This document shows positions 1 to 13,100 of a stretch of DNA of 64,000 nt, in pieces. The notes beneath the pieces were generated by a model. The model was not told the origin of the DNA and did not search any database. It saw only the letters and a program-made list of their open reading frames with translations. Each line of letters begins with the position of its first letter. Within the stretch, counting starts at the first letter, position 1. Origin of the DNA: Tetrahymena thermophila SB210 (Eukaryota > Ciliophora > Oligohymenophorea > Hymenostomatida > Tetrahymenidae); the NCBI RefSeq assembly GCF_000189635.1, contig NW_002476579.1, positions 62,001 to 126,000 of the forward strand, written 5' to 3'. The position numbers and the translations under genes are program-made.

Positions 1-97
1 TTTTAATTAAAATTTTGAGAAAAACACTGGCAAAAGCTATTATCAACATTTATCCAATATAAAATAAATGAATAATAAGGTAGAATAAATAAATAAA

Positions 98-3000
98 TCA
101 ATGAATTGTGATTTTTTAAATTTTTGCCTTTTGTATGTATTCTTACTACATATATTACTAGTAATTTTTTTCATTTAAAAAACTTCTGACAATAAATTAG
201 TAGATAGTGAAAAAATAACAAAGAAAGGGCTTGAAAGAATTAAAAAAGCATCTTATAATAAAATTACATTTTTATAATCTAAGTAAACTCTTGGAGGGAT
301 TTCTTAAGAATGCTAGTCTTTTAGTGGTATCAAATTCTTTTCTAAAATAAAAAAAATGGTTTTGATTCCTATATATTTAAGGCTTTGATTAGCTTTATGC
401 ACATAAAAATTATAATTATTAATTGAATTCTGGAAACTAACTTGATTGGTTTGGATCATTTCCATTATTTTTCTTTTTTCTAACGAGGTTTTTTTTACAT
501 TATTTGACACATTCAAACAATTTGGTATTTACTTGTTAATTTAAAACATAATAAAATAATTTACTGCAAAATTCAGGATCAAATTCCTTGGATAATTCTT
601 TTTTTAATATAACTTAGCAAGCATTCACCATATACAGTATAATTTGTTTAAATTGTTTACTTTTCTAAGATTCCTATATAGCCAAAAAAAATAAGTAAAT
701 TAATTAATCTGCCATTCATTCAATATATTTTTAACATTATTACCATAAATAATGTTTAATTAATTAATTTAGAAAAGAAAAAAATTTTTTTGTTTTAAGT
801 TTCAAAATGTAAATTTACAAGAAATATTTAAATTTATCAGATTTAGAGAAATCTCTCTCTATTTGCCTATCCTTAAATTTTTTAAAATTAAAAAAATAGA
901 TTACAGATTTTAAAAAGTCTTTTATCCCTGAGCCAAAGTGATGAGAAACTTTATAATCAGGTAAATTTTCTTCTGCAATCAGTAATTTCTCTGCTTCAAT
1001 AAATGCCATCAGGATGTATAGGATGGGTTCGTTTTAGTTTTCTTTTAGTAGACTTGAAATTAAAAGCTAACATTTCTTGAGTTCTCCTTTAGCAGAGTAA
1101 ATAAGAGCTAGCAGAATGAATGCGTAATGTGAGCTTTTATTAAGAGCGCATGATTGTAAAGCATACTCAAGAGCTTTGTCCATATTCAAGCTGTGTGCAT
1201 AAGCCTTTGCAAGTGCTTGGCAAACTAAATAGTTTTTATTATTCTTGCTGTAACTCTTTTCTAAATACTCAATTGCTTTAGAAAGATAAACATTCTTATC
1301 TTGCTCATATTGAGCATTTCTAAATATATTGTAATAGCTAAATCCAACATTTGCAAGCAGAGTTTCTTACAAAAATATTTTCCTCGAATTTTCTGTGTTA
1401 GATTCTAAAAAGTTATTCAAGTTAAGCTTCGCCAAAGATAAGCCTTCCTGTTTTTAAATTTAAAAAGTGTGAAAATGTAAAATTTTTAGCTATTTGTAGG
1501 AGTAATCAAAACTCAAATCTAATTAATTTTCAGCTTATCTAATTAATAAAAAAACCTAAATCTATAATTCATCAAATATTTTTTTAAACATTCTTTTAAT
1601 CTGTAAGTAAATGGTGTTTAAAATTAAAAAATATGTTTATTTCAACTTTTTTTAATAATTTTCCATTAAAATATATGAAAATTTTATAAATACCTCATTT
1701 TTGCCAAGATTAAGCCCAGTAAAAATTGAAGATAAAGACAATAGTAAAGGGAAAGCATAATGAGAAGGTAATTGATCAGATTAAGTTAAGCTTTATATCA
1801 ACTGATATAATTTAGAATACTCTTCTCTGAGGTATAGTTAAACACTCATTTTCATACCTAAAATATTGTCATCGAAAGGTGAGCTCATCATAAACTCCAT
1901 GAAGTTAAATGCAAAATCTTCTCTTTTTATTTTTAAGCTCAGTAGATTTACAAGGGAAGGAACCTTTTTTTTTAAAAAAAATTAGCTTGTAACTTATTTT
2001 TATCTTAAATCTAAGACAGAATAAGCTAATATTAAATTTATTTTTCATAGGATATTTTTAAAATATTATGTCCATATATTTTGCAAATTAAAAAATTCCC
2101 TACCAGAATCTACATTTTTTTGATTTATATTAATGTTAAATAAGTATTTATAGTAAAGTTATTAAAAATCCATTTATTTCTGCAGTTAATTAATTTATAG
2201 CGATTAAATAAATATCTATTATAATTTTTACTTTAATTATTGAATATTTTATGAAATTTATTGTTTTTATATTTTTCCAATTTAAATTGTGTTTTACCTA
2301 AAAATAAATAATATTTGTAAATAATATAGAATATAAATTTTAGCAAAATAGAATTTAAATGTCTATTATTTCTTTCTATGCTCTAAAATTTTTAATATTT
2401 GAAATAGTAATTAGCAAATTAAAATTTAAACAAAAATATTCCAAAGCAAATTTTGAAAGTTTGAAAATTGTTTTAAGTTCAAAAATGTATCTCAATTTCT
2501 CTAAAAAATAAGTATAGTTAAAATAGAAATTTGACAATCTTTAAAATATCATCATAAATACTATCAGCTGAGGAAATGAGGGAATATTTTTTTTATTTCT
2601 ATTTAAAAATAAATAGACATATTGTAAGTATTTTCTTTAGTAAATTTGGCACATGTAAATTTGATCCAAAAAAAAATCAGTAAATAAAAGTAGATAGAGA
2701 ATTGTCTGTTCTTTCATGTTTTACTAAAATTAGGTAATTATTTATGACTTTGTTCTGATTTAATGTACCAAGTTTAACAAAAATGTTATTATCAATTAAA
2801 ATTTAATATAATTAATAATATTTATGAGAATAATTTCCCAAAAGTATAATATTGCACACCAAATAAAGTATAATTAATTAATAAATTACACGATAGGAAA
2901 GGATGCTTCTCATTGTCTTTTTTATTTTATTTCTAATTTAGGTGTAGTTTATGCAGGTGAATAGATATAATGAATCATACACCTCGCTAGGAATATTTGA

Positions 3001-4549
3001 TATTTCTCTGTAGTTAAGAAGCTATTTGTTACTGCTTTATTTTTTAGAGGGATCAGCATTTTTATTCATATACTTCTCTACTTTTTTATCAATCTATATT
3101 TAAATAAATCCAAGACAAGTAAGTAGAATATGGTCCCAAGAACTAATTTTTAGGTGAATTTAAAAGTATTAAAATAAGCCTGTGTTTATTTCATTTTAAA
3201 TAATCTTTTAAAGAGAATCTTGTTCTAATTCAGTAGATCCTTAAAGAGGAAGTATGTTCTTACAAATATTGTATAGAAGAGTTACAACCATATCTATTCC
3301 ATATAAATTACGATAATCCTTCTAAAAGAACTACAAAACTCTAATCACAGATTCAATATTTGAGATATTGCTAATTTTGTTTTGTACTTAAATCAGTTTG
3401 TTTATGCATATTAAAATTAAATTTTTATCTACTTTTTCAAATCCCTTTTTAAATATTAAAAATAATTTATTTATTTTTATATTAAAAATGAATTCAACAA
3501 ATTATTTTTTTATGAATAAACTCATTATTTATATTATTGTTATTCAATGAATATACATTCATTCTGTTTTATACACTCTATGATTATATATTCTATTTTA
3601 AATATTCTATGATTATATATTATATTTTAAAAATTCTATGATTATACTTATCCCTATTATTTTAATGATACTATCTATAAAAACTATTAAATTATTCTTT
3701 AAATTTGTAGAAAAAATGGCTAAATAAAATTTTTTTGTCAAAAGAAGCTATTTTGGATACAATTTTATTTCTTGGCTCATAAATAAAGAAAATATTTTTT
3801 AAAATATCATTTTAGCATAAGAATTTTATTACTTTAAATGTCTAATAAAAAGATTTTTAGTGGATATTATAGATTTCTGCAAAGAAATCTAACCAGTCAA
3901 TTATCTCCTAGAAGTAATCTTATGTTTCAATTTAGAAATCAGGGTTCAAAATGCGTTTTAAATAAATTTCTTAAAAGTTTTTAACTCTGAAAGGGGTTTG
4001 CTCGATCGATGTTAGCAATTCTCTTTTCATTAAATTCTTTATTGAAGGCAATTTGTACAAAGAATTCTAAATGTTTAAATCAATATCATTTTTTTCAAAT
4101 TTAAACATATATTAGCATAAGTATATCTTGAAGCAAAGTCCATCCTTAAATAGTTAATTATTAAAAGTTAAATGATCAATTTATTCTGTTTTTAAAATAA
4201 TATTTGCTACTATTTTACCATTTAAACCAAAGATTCATTATTATATTTTAGTAGGTGCTGATCAATTTATTGGAAAAGATTTCTTATTTATTCCTCACTG
4301 ATTTTTGATATATTTAAATCTGTTAGACATGAGCTTTCGAATTCTAGATACTTGAGATAATCTCTATTTTTTAAACACAAATAATATAACAAGAAATTAT
4401 TTTATTTGAATTTTATTTTGATTTGTGCTATTAAATTTATATTACTTAATTGGTTCACTTTAATCTTGCTATTGCAGCTTTTAAATTAATTCTTTTATTT
4501 TTTAGTTATTTCTAGTGTATCTACTATAATCCAAATCCGCTAATGTCAT
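98..4549 (-). CDS. TTC7/YPP1-like TPR protein (PI4-kinase scaffold subunit)
   Basis: Seven exons on the minus strand: 4549-4446, 4363-4219, 4144-3833, 3444-2890, 1963-1694, 1447-819 and 659-98. They total 2577 nt, or 858 aa, which matches the usual TTC7 length (about 840-860 aa). All junctions are GT-AG and in phase, and the stop is TGA. The start MTLADLDYS is the first ATG of the open exon. The exon from 1447 carries helical TPR-like repeats (for example KAIEYLEKSYSKNN, then an HYAFILLALIYSAKGE stretch). Their order and spacing resemble the C-terminal TPR array of TTC7, where a HALHLLALLFSAQ-type motif is typical. TTC7 proteins hold PI4-kinase III alpha at the plasma membrane together with EFR3. 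The family call rests on remembered consensus, not a search. The first exons and the 926-nt intron (2889-1964) are the least certain parts; another TPR protein remains possible. Confidence 0.68.
3576..3648. repeat. Short tandem repeat of about 29 nt inside a TTC7-like intron
   Basis: Nearly three copies of a unit built on TTCTATGATTATATATT followed by TATTTTAAA begin near 3576, 3604 and 3634; the third copy is cut short. It lies in the intron between exons three and four of the TTC7-like gene and has no evident function. Confidence 0.6.
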
Positions 4550-6239
4550 TTTCAGCCTATTTATTATGCTTTGTATTGCTTTTGATGCCTTATTTAAAGA
4601 GTATTTTGTTATAAATTATAAAATTTATCTTAATACTTTAGTGTTTTTTTTGATATGATTAATACTACTTAATACTTTTAATAATAATTAAATCAAAAAG
4701 ATTTACAACAAATACACTTGATTAGATATTAATGATAATTAAAGTTAAATCAAATTATAAAATTTAAACTGAATTAAAAGATAGATTTATTTAAAAATAC
4801 TTTGTTTAATATATAAATATTATAAATAAATAATTATAAATATTTTAAGTAACAATTTATATTTCTAGTTTAATTTAAGTTTGTTTAAATGATAGATTAA
4901 GTTATAAAATTTATCAGGTTTTGTAAATAAATGTAAAACATATATTTATAATAAATACATATCTAACTCCCTAACATAATCACTCAAGTATTCTTTGCTA
5001 TTTTTTTTTTATTTATACTATTAAAATATCTTTAGGTCTATTTATAGCAGTAGAAATATTGACTATTTAATTTTTATAAATATTACATGTTACTTAAAGT
5101 TTAATAAAAAATTATTTCATCTAAATTATATTTTTTAAATTAATAAATTTAATAGAAACTTGTAATTTCTTAACATATAAATTAGATCTTATAAAGACAT
5201 ATGCCAAAAATTTTCAAATTGTTGAAGTTCAAATTACAAAATTTAAGCTAAATATTTCAAAACTTTTTTCATGCAGCCTCTTTTTTTCGCAAACTTTTAA
5301 TTACGAGAACAAAAGTTTTAAAGAATTAATTATAATTTAAGAAAAGTTAAAAAAAAATAAAATAAATAAAATTTTTATTAAAACGATAAAAAAAATTTAC
5401 TCTTAATTTTAAATATTTATAAAGAGAATAATAATTAATATGAGTAAAAAAATTGAATAAATATATTTTATAAATTGATTTTCAACTGTTAAAGAATTAT
5501 TTTTAAAATAGAAAAAATCTACATTATAATCTTAATAAAAATATCTAATGTAAAATTTAATTTAATATTACTTAATAATAAAATACTGAGTCAAGTCACT
5601 TAATTGTCAAGCAAACAAAGAGAGTACGTACAATATTGTTTTATAATAATTAAATATTATTATTATTTTAATAATAGAAAAAAATATAACATATAATTAA
5701 TTGAAGTAAAATATCTCAAAATTTATTTTGTGATTTTATATTATTAGTTTAAGTACTCTCTATTTATCAAAATGAAAATATTATTTGCTTTGCTTTAGTA
5801 TATTTTTTTAATAATTAATATTCTTTTATTTATGATTTACTCCTCTATGATTTAAGGCTTTTGTTACTATTATTAAATTAGTCATTTTACTTAAAATATT
5901 TATCTAAAAAATGCACAGAAACTAGTTTTTGAATTTACACTTTTTATCTTAACAGCAAAAAAAAATAACTAAATAGATAATAATCTTTTTTTCTTACTTT
6001 TAGGAATACTAATGTGTGATTATCAGCTTACTAAAATTAAAAGAATACTTTTATTTTTGAATGGATTATTGATTTAGATGTAATAATGATTGGTTCTTTC
6101 GATAAGTTAATAAGCAATTTTAACACTATATTATTAAGTTTTTATCTAAAATTCACAAGTACTTTTTAAATAATTATAAACAATATAATTAGCAATTTTG
6201 TAATTATTAAAACAAGTTTTTAATTGCTGATTTGTTAGG
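4550..6239. other. Divergent intergenic region, very A+T-rich
   Basis: This spacer separates the starts of the TTC7-like gene and the Q/N-rich gene, so it should hold both promoters. I see no RNA gene and no repeat. An open frame at 5772-6089 starts with a hydrophobic leader, but it is too short and too A+T-rich to call (see rejected items). Confidence 0.5.
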
Positions 6240-8759
6240 ATGAATGACAATTAAGGCTAGGTCATATTAGATTAGCATTCAGGATTTTTAATTAATACTA
6301 AGCTCAAGCCAAAGATCTAACACTTGAAACAGCAGAGCAGCCAAGAAGTAGACGATAATTTTAATAAAACTCTTAGCAGATCAAAATATTTTCAAAATAC
6401 ATTTTAACAGCCATCTTTAGCAGAAATTTTTAAGAAGGCTAATTTGTTAGACAAGTCTACAAGGGTTATTAAGGAATTTTAGTATTAAGATAGAAGTAAA
6501 TCCACTATAAATAAAAATAATATTGCTGATGTAGTAAAAAAATTTAGCTTTAACAATTGTTTGCTTTTTAAGCCAGCTGAAAAGCCATAACAATTAACTA
6601 AAGAAAAAAGGAGCATTTAAGTTATCAAAAACAATTTTGAGAAAAGAGAGAAAATAAGAGCTCAATCAGCTCACTAAAAGAAATTGTCTTAAAAAAGTAA
6701 AGATGTTATGAGTGTTTCAAAAAGGAAAGACTTGAATCAGAGTTAATTTAATGAATTTAAAAGCCATGATAGGTCATACATTTTAGATAATGAAAATTAT
6801 GGAGATGATATGCTTAATGAAAATTCTGAATACCTTATGTTTCCAATATATACAGAACCTGATTAATATTAAACTTTTGCTTTTAATGATGAGATAAATT
6901 AAATTTAGTAAAACAATACATTATCAGTTTAGGGTAGATCAAAATAAGCCAATTAAGTATTTTAGCGTTATAATTCATCTCACAGCAATTCTAGATCTCC
7001 TATTAGTAATTAAAATGCATCAAAAATGTAATAGAAATAATAAGTTTAAGGAATAATAGATAAAACTTTTCACTTGCCTGAAAATGAAGAACAATTAAGA
7101 TATAGTTAAACTTCAAGTCCTTATTTCGAATAAATGAATAGCTCTCAAAATCAATTTAGGAATAATTAAGATATTAAATAAAACAAATAAAAAATTTAAG
7201 ACTAGCAATAAAATGAAAATGATCAATTCTAAAATACAGTAAATTAATAACATATATTAAATTAAAATAGCTAAATAAATCAAATTCAGGATTAAGGATA
7301 CATGAATTTGCAAACTTTAGGTGGATATCATGACTAAAACCAAAACCAAATTGATATTGGTCTCAGAAATGATAATTAGTTTATTTTTGATAATAAAAAT
7401 GAATATAATAGCAATAATGATAAAAAAAATAATTTACTTGACTTTTACTAAGAGAATAAGACTACACCTTTTCATCATAATAATCCAAATTCACATCTCT
7501 TGAACAATTCATAAGGCTTAGAAGGCTAATTTCTTAACTAAAAAGATTAATTATAGTGGAGCATAAAGCAATAATAAAAGAATATAAGTAAAATAAAGCA
7601 TTATAGTGCAGCACCTATAATAAAATAATAGATATTAGATGAAAATTAGTATCAAATGATATTATAGACAAAATAAAATTATATAAAAAACTATTCTCAG
7701 TCTATTAGTGGAGTGTAAAGTAAAGGAAAATCTCCTTGCAATATCAATAATTAAGCTTAGACATAAAATATTAATGCATAAAGCTTAAACGCACATGCAA
7801 ATCAAGTGACTCTTGGCAGCTAGTTAATCGAGAATTCCACAGAATTAAATTAAGAAAAGTAGGCTAACAATGATTTAATTAATAATTCAGTTAGAATAGA
7901 TGACTTAAATTTGCATCAGATAGATTGGGGAAAAATTATGAAAAAGGAAAAACCCATTCACTCCAATAACCAACTTTTATAAAAGAATTAAAGATAAGTC
8001 CTTAGGAATATCAATAATTAAAAATTCAAATTTATCAGAAATGCATCTATGCTAGCACAACAATAAAGTCGATAGTTAAACAATCATAATTAAGCAAGTT
8101 CAAATAATCTCTTTGAGTTAAGCAGTTTATCTCATAATGTAAATTATGCTTAGTCTATATATTTTTTCTAAACTGAGTCTGGTTTTAGACCTCAAACAAC
8201 TTCAGCAGTTCAGAGATAAAGACCCACAACACCTTAAACTCTTAATAATAATTCTATATCCGCTGTAAATCAAACATAAAAATAAAAAAGTAATCACTAA
8301 TCCTTGAATTTGTAAGAAAAAAACAGTAGATATCACTCAGTAAAATCAACAAATCCTATATAAGATTTCATATAAAAATAAACTGAAGAAGATTGCTAAG
8401 AATTAGATATACTCAAAAATCCTTCATATTTACAAGATCCTAATACAGTAAAAGATGCAATCAATTCAAGCTATAATCAATCATTCTATCTGCAAAAAAC
8501 TGATTGCTCTATTAATGAGGGAAGGTTAAAAACTCATCAAACTAATCAATCAGCAACACCTAGCAAATATTAAAAAATGTAAAGAAATTTCAACAGTTAG
8601 AATTCAGTAACAGTGAGACCTAGCACAGTTTCATAAAAGCGTCAAAAGTTAAAATAAACACATCAAAATATTGAATAGTCTATTAATAGCCTATTTAGAG
8701 AATTGGGGATTAGAAACAACTAGCAGCCATCTCCATTAAGAATAAACACATTTTAATGA
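6240..8759 (+). CDS. Q/N-rich low-complexity protein, function unknown
   Basis: One uninterrupted frame of 840 codons (839 aa) when TAA and TAG are read as Gln; the stop is TGA. ATG is preceded by AT-rich leader and the protein begins MNDNQGQVILDQHSGF. I do not recognise any domain. The first roughly 180 residues are mixed and basic, with short Lys/Arg-rich patches (VSKRKDLN, KKLSQKSKD). The middle is dominated by Gln, Asn and Ser. The C-terminus has Ser/Thr-Pro sites (RPTTPQ, RPSTVSQ) and ends with a short helix-like segment, INSLFRELGIRNN. No signal peptide or membrane segment is visible. Such compositions are common in ciliate cytoskeletal or RNA-associated proteins, but nothing here decides between them. 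The gene is certainly real, since more than 800 codons without TGA is very unlikely by chance, but its role is open. Confidence 0.85.
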
Positions 8760-10143
8760 AAATAATAATAAAATTTAAAACAATTCTTTTAGTATTTCAA
8801 ATATTTAATGAAATTAAATTTAATTAATCTAATAAAATTATAAAAATTTTCTTTATTTTGTAAAATATTTTACCTTATTTCATAATTTTATATTTTATAA
8901 AAAAACAATCTATTTTATTTATAAATTTATAATAAACCATCTAAAATAAATATAAACTCAAACTTAATTTTCAAATAATATATTGTATTCAAGTGCATTT
9001 AAATTAAAAATATTGTTCTTTTTATATTGAAAGTATTATTTTATTGTTAAAAATTAATCATTAATTGTAATTCAATTTCATTATTGAAAATATATTGATA
9101 TATTCAGTTGTAAAATATATATCCCTTCCCATAATTTTTAATTTTTATCTTTCAATTTAGTCACTGGAATGATAACAAGTATAAGAGAGCACTAAGTAAG
9201 AATATATTTAATAGATATATCATTTATTATTGATTATACCAGAAATATATTTTGAATTGAATTAAGTGTATTAATGTAATAATTATATGAATATTTATTT
9301 GGCAAAATCAAACTTTGAAATTTCAAATTGAATAATCCAAAAAAAAATAATGATTATTAAAAAATACAAGATTTAAAATAAATATAATTTAATTACTATT
9401 ATTTTTATAATTATCTGAAGTATTTTTCTTAAAATAAATTAAATTCCTAATTTATGTTGGTAATACAAATTATTTATTTTATAGATATCTGCTTTTAATA
9501 CAAATAAACATTTAAGTAAAAAAGAAAAATCAAAATTAAAACTTAATCACATAAAATATATTTAAAAAATGAAATAATTTTTGATAAAAAATATGATTGG
9601 AGAATAATTTGAGAACTAAAACTGTATTTTTTTTTTATTAGAATTTTCATATAATTTAATATAAATATATTTGGATACAAAAATTTTATAAAAATACAAG
9701 AGGGTTAGTTTGATTGATAGAAAAATTAGTCTTCAATAAAAATTTATAAAAGTGTAATTAGTAATTTTATACTTTTTACTTAATGTTTTTAATAAAATCA
9801 TCTTGATACTTATGTAAAGAAAAAAAATAAAATTTAATATGAGAAAATTGTTTTAAATAAACTAAATGATTGATAATATTTGTAATTGTGATAAGGTTTA
9901 GAGCTTTTTGATAGAAAAAAATTATTTGATGTTAAAAATTTGAAAAAAAAAATCAATTAGTTAGATGTAAGAATATAAGTTAGAGTACTTAGTGTAAATA
10001 TATATTATTTATTATACATACAAACTTGGATAGTATCTAATAAAGTTAATTAGTTATTGAGTAGAATATTTATTTTTTTATTGGTGTAATTGGATAAATT
10101 TTATTTAAAATCAAATTGATTAGAACATTAATTTAATATAATA
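8760..10143. other. Convergent intergenic region
   Basis: A+T-rich spacer between the 3' ends of two converging genes. I see no coding frame, RNA gene or repeat. Both polyadenylation regions must lie here, but no distinct signal can be picked out of the A+T background. Confidence 0.5.
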
Positions 10144-13100
10144 TCATTTATTAGAAATTTCTTAATGTTACATAGTTTAGAAATTTAGATTATATTTTTT
10201 AAGAGCATCTGTCACTTTCAGAGGCGAATTCTATGATTATACCATATTACTTATACAATGTTAGAAAAGTGAGGTGTTCATCTACTTTCTTATTTGTGAC
10301 TCATTTATATTTGAATTTTTAGAGATTGTTGTTGGTGTATTATTTTCTTGTGGGATATCCTCTTCTATTGTGTTTAAGTCAGATTCAATCACACTTAAGT
10401 TAATATTTTTGGAAGGAAGGTTATTATTATACTGGTGAGATATATGTGAAGGTTTAATGTTAGAGGCAGACTAATTATACAGATTTATGTTTTATCTGTG
10501 AGAATCATAAGAGGATGAGCCATCCATCTCAAACTTCTATGGTGAGGATAATTCTGATCCGCCATTTCCTTGATTTTATTTTTTACTATTACCAGAACTT
10601 ACATGGTACTAGGAATTGAAGGAAGCTTAAAGCTACTACTATTATTGATAGTTGCAAAAATAGCTTTTTTGCTGAGTTTAATAATTATTTTGCTCTGGCT
10701 AATTCTTATTTTTATAAGCCTCTTCTTAAATATTGTTATCGTATGTTTGCAGTCTCCTAAAAAATAAAGAAGGTTTGTTATTACTGACTGTTGTCTATTA
10801 GTGCTTAGGACTTTTATTGCTTATGTTTGGGATATTTTAATTATTGCTGCTATTCGATATAGAAGATAATTATCTTTTTAGAGCAAATTTATTTTTCATT
10901 TGTGCCTACATAATGCTTGAAGGGGAATTAGACCTTTGTCTATTAATCAACCCATTATTATTCCTAGGTTAGTATGAAGTATGATTATTATAATTATTTA
11001 CTGCTAAAAAATTATTTTGGTAATTGCTTTTATGTGAAGAAGAGTAATTCTATCCTTACTAAAATTCATTCATATATCTACTAAAATCTAAGCCAGACTC
11101 ATTTAAATTAGGAGTTAATATAAACGGATTACTATTTGGATAAAAACCATTAAAATTACGCCTTATAGGAGTATTTACATTGTTAAGGTTAACTAAGTTG
11201 TTTAAATTGTTAAATGGCATGTAACTTTAATTGAAAGAGTTGTTATTACTGTTGCTAGGATTGTTAAAGTGGTTTGATAATGAATTCTAAGCACTACCAT
11301 TTTTAGGAGAAACAGGACCTGCAGTTCTTGCTCTCCTGTTTTTTCTCACTCCATCTAATTACTCTGGATATAGAAAATCTCTTATCGTATTATCACCATC
11401 GAAAAACTATCTAAATTAACTAAAATTATTTGAAATATCATGATTGTTTTCTTCATTATTTTAGTCTACATATGCGTTTTAGAAATCAAAGCACTTCTTC
11501 ATTCTTGAATCAAGCATATCTACTAATTTAATATCAATAGCAGATTTCGTTTATTTGTTTTTGATGAATTCAAAGGCTTCCATAGCATGTAGAGCTTTTT
11601 CAACTGGAGTAGAGTGAGAATTTAGCTAAATCCATTGTTGATGAAAAGCATTTTAATTTTTTTGAACTTTATTTTAAATAGTTGTAGTAGATTTCTTTAA
11701 CTTATCTTTGTTATTTAAACTTTACGATCTATGTCTCTCTTTTTTGTTTTAATTATTAGAAAATAATCCTAAGCATGTTGTAATTATTTTATTTCTTTTA
11801 GGAGGAGATAAACTTTTTTGAGTTTCATTTAGACCTGTTTATCTGAGATCATTACCTTAATTGTTATTTGAATCAGTTTTGTTGTTATTATTGTTGTTGT
11901 TGTTGTTGTTATTGCCACCGCTTGAGTTGCTTTTCCTTTATTGATTTGGTTGCTATTTATTTTCTAAATTTAGTTGAGATACTGGAGTATTATTTGGATT
12001 GTTTGGAGTTTATACAGGATTAGTAGGTGAAACATTTTTAGACTACTCATTTGATTTTTTTGATTATGTTCTATTTAATGGAGAGTTATTAGGTTAGTCT
12101 GACTAAACATCTAATGATATCATAGGCTTAGGGAGATAATCGAAAAGCTTAAGTTAATGTTCATCAAGGAGTAGAATTTTAAGTTTTTCCAACTCTACTA
12201 ATTTTTGCATAATATAAACCGCATTTAATCTTTCCTTGACTTTTCTCCAGCAGTATTTCATTTACTCTCTTTTTTGACGAGCTTTACCAAACCAAAACAA
12301 GTTCTAAATATAATCGAAAAACCCCCATTTTAATGGTTTATTTTCAGGTTAAATATATTAATTACCCTTTTTGTTGAGTTTATTCTTTATAGTTTCGATT
12401 TGCTCAGCATCAGCTTAATCATTATTCAATAACAGTCTAACTTTATGCATGAACTTACTGATAAGCTGGGTGTTTTTGGGAATTGCATTTCTTCTTTTAT
12501 ATGAAGGATTTCTTTTTTGGTTATCTTCTTTGTCACCTTATTCTTGTTGATCATTATCGGGGTTTTCTTCATCTTTATTGATTTAATTCTATCTTTATGA
12601 TTATTAAATTCTCTTAACTTATTTTTCTAACTAGTTACTTTTACTTTCCTAAGATTCTTCAAGATCTTTAAGGATTTGTAAATCAATATTTAATGATCCT
12701 TTCTTTGGTTGATCATTTTCTTTTGATTCTGAACTTTATTTTTCATCTGATTATTTTTCCTCAGTAATTCCATTATTAAACAGAAATTCTTGATCGTTAT
12801 TAGCTGGGTTTTATAATAATTAAAGAGGAATCAAGGTTTCTGTATGCTAAAGAATATTTGTAGTTAAGTTATTGTTTGTTATTTATTCTTTATTATTAGA
12901 AGAAAACTTAGCAGTAATAAGAGGAATTTAGCTTTCGCTTTTATTGATTGCTAATAAATTTTTATTATTTTCTATTGATAGCTTTCTTTTGATTTATTCG
13001 TCTGATCCTAGATGAATATTTTAACGTTTATCATTTATAAAATCCCCATTTTATAATATTTGTTATTTTGGAGATTTATTAATTTATTTTTCAAAGTTTT

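Noticed and set aside
716..825. Read-through continuation of TTC7-like exon six to a TGA at 716
   Set aside because: The stretch is homopolymer-like; an intron (818-660) leading to a clearly coding last exon with matching phase explains the sequence better.
2970..3491. Plus-strand open frame of 174 codons with the ciliate code
   Set aside because: It is antisense to exon four of the TTC7-like gene, whose minus-strand reading is far more protein-like and joins in phase to its neighbours.
5772..6089. Plus-strand open frame of 106 codons beginning MKILFALLQYIFLI, signal-peptide-like
   Set aside because: Short, very A+T-rich, and no recognisable continuation; frames this long occur by chance when only TGA stops. 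It could be revisited with RNA data.
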